A DNA stretch of 64,000 nucleotides from Leishmania martiniquensis (taxonomy: Eukaryota; Euglenozoa; Kinetoplastea; Trypanosomatida; Trypanosomatidae), in contig NC_090170.1 in assembly GCF_017916325.1 (NCBI RefSeq), positions 152,501 to 216,500 of the forward strand, given 5' to 3'. The notes below the pieces were generated by a model that searched no databases, had not been told where the DNA came from, and saw only the letters and a program-made list of their open reading frames with translations. Shown here one piece after another: positions 61,901 to 64,000 of the stretch; the first letter of the stretch is position 1, and every line of letters starts with the position of its first letter. The position numbers and the translations under genes were made by a program.

Positions 61901-64000
61901 CGTCCTCGTCGTCTGCGCCGTCCAGCAGCAGCAGCAGCTCTGCGCCGTCGTCATCCTCGTCGTCTGCGCCGTCCAGCAGCAGCAGCAGCTCTGCGCCGTC
62001 GTCGTCCTCGTCGTCTGCGCCGTCCAGCAGCAGCAGCAGCTCTGCGCCGTCGTCGTCCTCGTCGTCTGCGCCGTCCAGCAGCAGCAGCAGCTCTGCGCCG
62101 TCGTCGTCCTCGTCGTCTGCGCCGTCCAGCAGCAGCAGCAGCTCTGCGCCGTCGTCGTCCTCGTCGTCTGCGCCGTCCAGCAGCAGCAGCAGCTCTGCGC
62201 CGTCGTCGTCCTCGTCGTCTGAGCCGTCCAGCAGCAGCAGCTCTGCGCCGTCGTCGTCCTCGTCGTCTGCGCCGTCCAGCAGCAGCAGCAGCTCTGCGCC
62301 GTCGTCATCCTCGTCGTCTGCGCCGTCCAGCAGCAGCAGCAGCTCTGCGCCGTCGTCATCCTCGTCGTCTGCGCCGTCCAGCAGCAGCAGCAGCTCTGCG
62401 CCGTCGTCGTCCTCGTCGTCTGAGCCGTCCAGCAGCAGCAGCTCTGCGCCGTCGTCGTCCTCGTCGTCTGCGCCGTCCAGCAGCAGCAGCAGCTCTGCGC
62501 CGTCGTCATCCTCGTCGTCTGCGCCGTCCAGCAGCAGCAGCAGCTCTGCGCCGTCGTCGTCCTCGTCGTCTGAGCCGTCCAGCAGCAGCAGCTCTGCGCC
62601 GTCGTCATCCTCGTCGTCTGCGCCGTCCAGCAGCAGCAGCAGCTCTGCGCCGTCGTCGTCCTCGTCGTCTGAGCCGTCCAGCAGCAGCAGCAGCTCTGCG
62701 CCGTCGTCATCCTCGTCGTCTGCGCCGTCCAGCAGCAGCAGCAGCTCTGCGCCGTCGTCATCCTCGTCGTCTGCGCCGTCCAGCAGCAGCAGCAGCTCTG
62801 CGCCGTCGTCATCCTCGTCGTCTGCGCCGTCCAGCAGCAGCAGCAGCTCTGCGCCGTCGTCGTCCTCGTCGTCTGAGCCGTCCAGCAGCAGCAGCTCTGC
62901 GCCGTCGTCGTCCTCGTCGTCTGCGCCGTCCAGCAGCAGCAGCAGCTCTGCGCCGTCGTCGTCCTCGTCGTCTGAGCCGTCCAGCAGCAGCAGCAGCTCT
63001 GCGCCGTCGTCATCCTCGTCGTCTGCGCCGTCCAGCAGCAGCAGCAGCTCTGCGCCGTCGTCGTCCTCGTCGTCTGAGCCGTCCAGCAGCAGCAGCTCTG
63101 CGCCGTCGTCGTCCTCGTCGTCTGAGCCGTCCAGCAGCAGCAGCAGCTCTGCGCCGTCGTCATCCTCGTCGTCTGCGCCGTCGTCATCCTCGTCGTCTGC
63201 GCCGTCCAGCAGCAGCAGCAGCTCTGCGCCGTCGTCGTCCTCGTCGTCTGAGCCGTCCAGCAGCAGCAGCAGCTCTGCGCCGTCGTCATCCTCGTCGTCT
63301 GCGCCGTCGTCATCCTCGTCGTCTGCGCCGTCGTCATCCTCGTCGTCTGCGCCGTCCAGCAGCAGCAGCAGCTCTGCGCCGTCGTCGTCCTCGTCGTCTG
63401 AGCCGTCCAGCAGCAGCAGCAGCTCTGCGCCGTCGTCGTCCTCGTCGTCTGAGCCGTCCAGCAGCAGCAGCTCTGCGCCGTCGTCGTCCTCGTCGTCTGA
63501 GCCGTCCAGCAGCAGCAGCTCTGCGCCGTCGTCGTCCTCGTCGTCTGAGCCGTCCAGCAGCAGCAGCTCTGCGCCGTCGTCGTCCTCGTCGTCTGAGCCG
63601 TCCAGCAGCAGCAGCTCTGCGCCGTCGTCGTCCTCGTCGTCTGAGCCGTCCAGCAGCAGCAGCAGCTCTGCGCCGTCGTCGTCCTCGTCGTCTGCGCCGT
63701 CCAGCAGCAGCAGCAGCTCTGCGCCGTCGTCGTCCTCGTCGTCTGAGCCGTCCAGCAGCAGCAGCAGCTCTGCGCCGTCGTCATCCTCGTCGTCTGCGCC
63801 GTCCAGCAGCAGCAGCAGCTCTGCGCCGTCGTCGTCCTCGTCGTCTGCGCCGTCCAGCAGCAGCAGCAGCTCTGCGCCGTCGTCATCCTCGTCGTCTGAG
63901 CCGTCCAGCAGCAGCAGCAGCTCTGCGCCGTCGTCGTCCTCGTCGTCTGAGCCGTCCAGCAGCAGCAGCAGCTCTGCGCCGTCGTCATCCTCGTCGTCTG
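31937..64000 (+). CDS. ppg: Proteophosphoglycan (PPG) with N-terminal LRRs and giant Ser/Ala/Pro repeat, partial and frame-disrupted
   Basis: Begins at ATG 31937 with a signal peptide (hydrophobic core VALVCVALLALFCG, cleavage near residue 35). Two tandem LRR modules follow, about 44-348 and 370-664, each with an N-cap ending W-T-C-x-N/D-F-C and LRRs of the GTLPxxW type seen in Leishmania PSA/gp46 and PPG proteins. From about residue 668 the protein is SAPSSSSS(S) repeat to the window end, over 10,600 codons, with no C-terminus or GPI/TM anchor visible. Known role of the family: secreted or surface scaffold whose serines carry phosphoglycans, important in sand fly and mammalian stages. As written, the frame breaks near 36844 (read literally it runs on as Val/Gln/Leu repeats to TGA 41255-41257), and changes again near 51863 and 60772; the serine frame is otherwise open throughout. 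Either one giant gene with three sequence errors, or real frame disruptions. Confidence 0.85.
36831..36853 (+). other. Frame-shifting indel 1 in the PPG array
   Basis: Four AGC codons are followed by an extra G before TCTGCGCC. The serine frame moves from frame 2 to frame 3 of the window. Every unit read upstream of this point is in frame 2. Confidence 0.9.
51850..51871 (+). other. Frame-shifting indel 2 in the PPG array
   Basis: After four AGC codons comes GC-TCTGCG where AGC-TCTGCG is expected, a loss of one A. The serine frame moves from frame 3 back to frame 2. Confidence 0.9.
60759..60780 (+). other. Frame-shifting indel 3 in the PPG array
   Basis: The same 22 bases as indel 2, 8909 bp further on. 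The serine frame moves from frame 2 to frame 1 and stays there to the window end. Confidence 0.9.

Larger units (their letters stand above)
33942..64000 (+). repeat. PPG tandem repeat array, 51-bp unit with 48- and 54-bp variants
   Basis: Each unit has two halves. Half A (24 bp) encodes SAPSSSSS with TCN serine codons; half B (24-30 bp) encodes SAPS plus four to six serines, all AGC after one TCC. Dividing length by 51 gives roughly 590 units. Variants: TCG/TCA at the second serine of half A; TCATCG in place of TCGTCG; GAG for GCG in half B (SEP); occasional AGG (near 34002) or CGG for CCG (near 34211) near the left end; tandem half-A units without half B. The array reaches the window end. 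Confidence 0.97.

Noticed and set aside
33942..64000. CRISPR-like regular repeat array
   Set aside because: There are no unique spacers; units are contiguous near-identical coding repeats in a eukaryotic gene.
1..64000. tRNA, snoRNA or strand-switch region
   Set aside because: No cloverleaf, box C/D cluster or change of coding strand was recognised, though small RNAs are hard to exclude by eye.

Overview
The window looks like a Leishmania chromosome, or a very close trypanosomatid. All supported genes lie on the + strand. They have no visible introns, are GC-rich at third positions, and are separated by 1-5 kb of pyrimidine-rich, microsatellite-rich sequence with polypyrimidine-AG sites typical of trans-splicing and polycistronic transcription. 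The last gene is a proteophosphoglycan (PPG) with N-terminal leucine-rich repeats and Ser/Ala/Pro repeats, a hallmark of Leishmania. Species cannot be fixed from sequence alone; chromosome 35 of subgenus Leishmania is my inference from remembered gene order (HAP2, a protein kinase, then PPG genes).

Layout: (1) 1-381, the 3' end of a PG-rich (SHIPPO/STPGR-like) protein. (2) 2447-4354 and 5612-7423, two tandem arrestin-fold paralogues. (3) 8452-11442, a HAP2/GCS1 gamete-fusion protein. (4) 13875-14837, a hypothetical protein. (5) 16128-17627, a hypothetical multi-pass membrane protein. (6) 21348-26654, a 1768-residue serine/threonine kinase with a very large insertion inside the kinase domain, degenerate EF-hands and a C-terminus resembling a split KA1 domain. 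(7) 31937 to beyond the window end, the PPG gene: signal peptide, two tandem LRR domains, then more than 30 kb of a 48/51/54-bp repeat encoding SAPSSSSS(S)-type peptide. The array fills 47% of the window and does not end within it.

The genes do not form a functional operon in the bacterial sense; co-directionality reflects the trypanosomatid polycistronic unit. Themes are surface or secreted glycoconjugate (PPG), gamete fusion (HAP2), signalling (kinase) and probably trafficking or adaptor functions (arrestins).

The most notable material is the PPG array. It carries three single-register indels (near 36844, 51863 and 60772) that switch the serine frame, a higher-order structure visible through Glu-variant units recurring at 150/150/252-bp spacings in four places, and strict alternation of TCN and AGC serine codons. 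The indels may be assembly errors or real. The split KA1-like domain and large insertion in the kinase, and the extra hydrophobic segments before the HAP2 ectodomain, are the other items worth checking.
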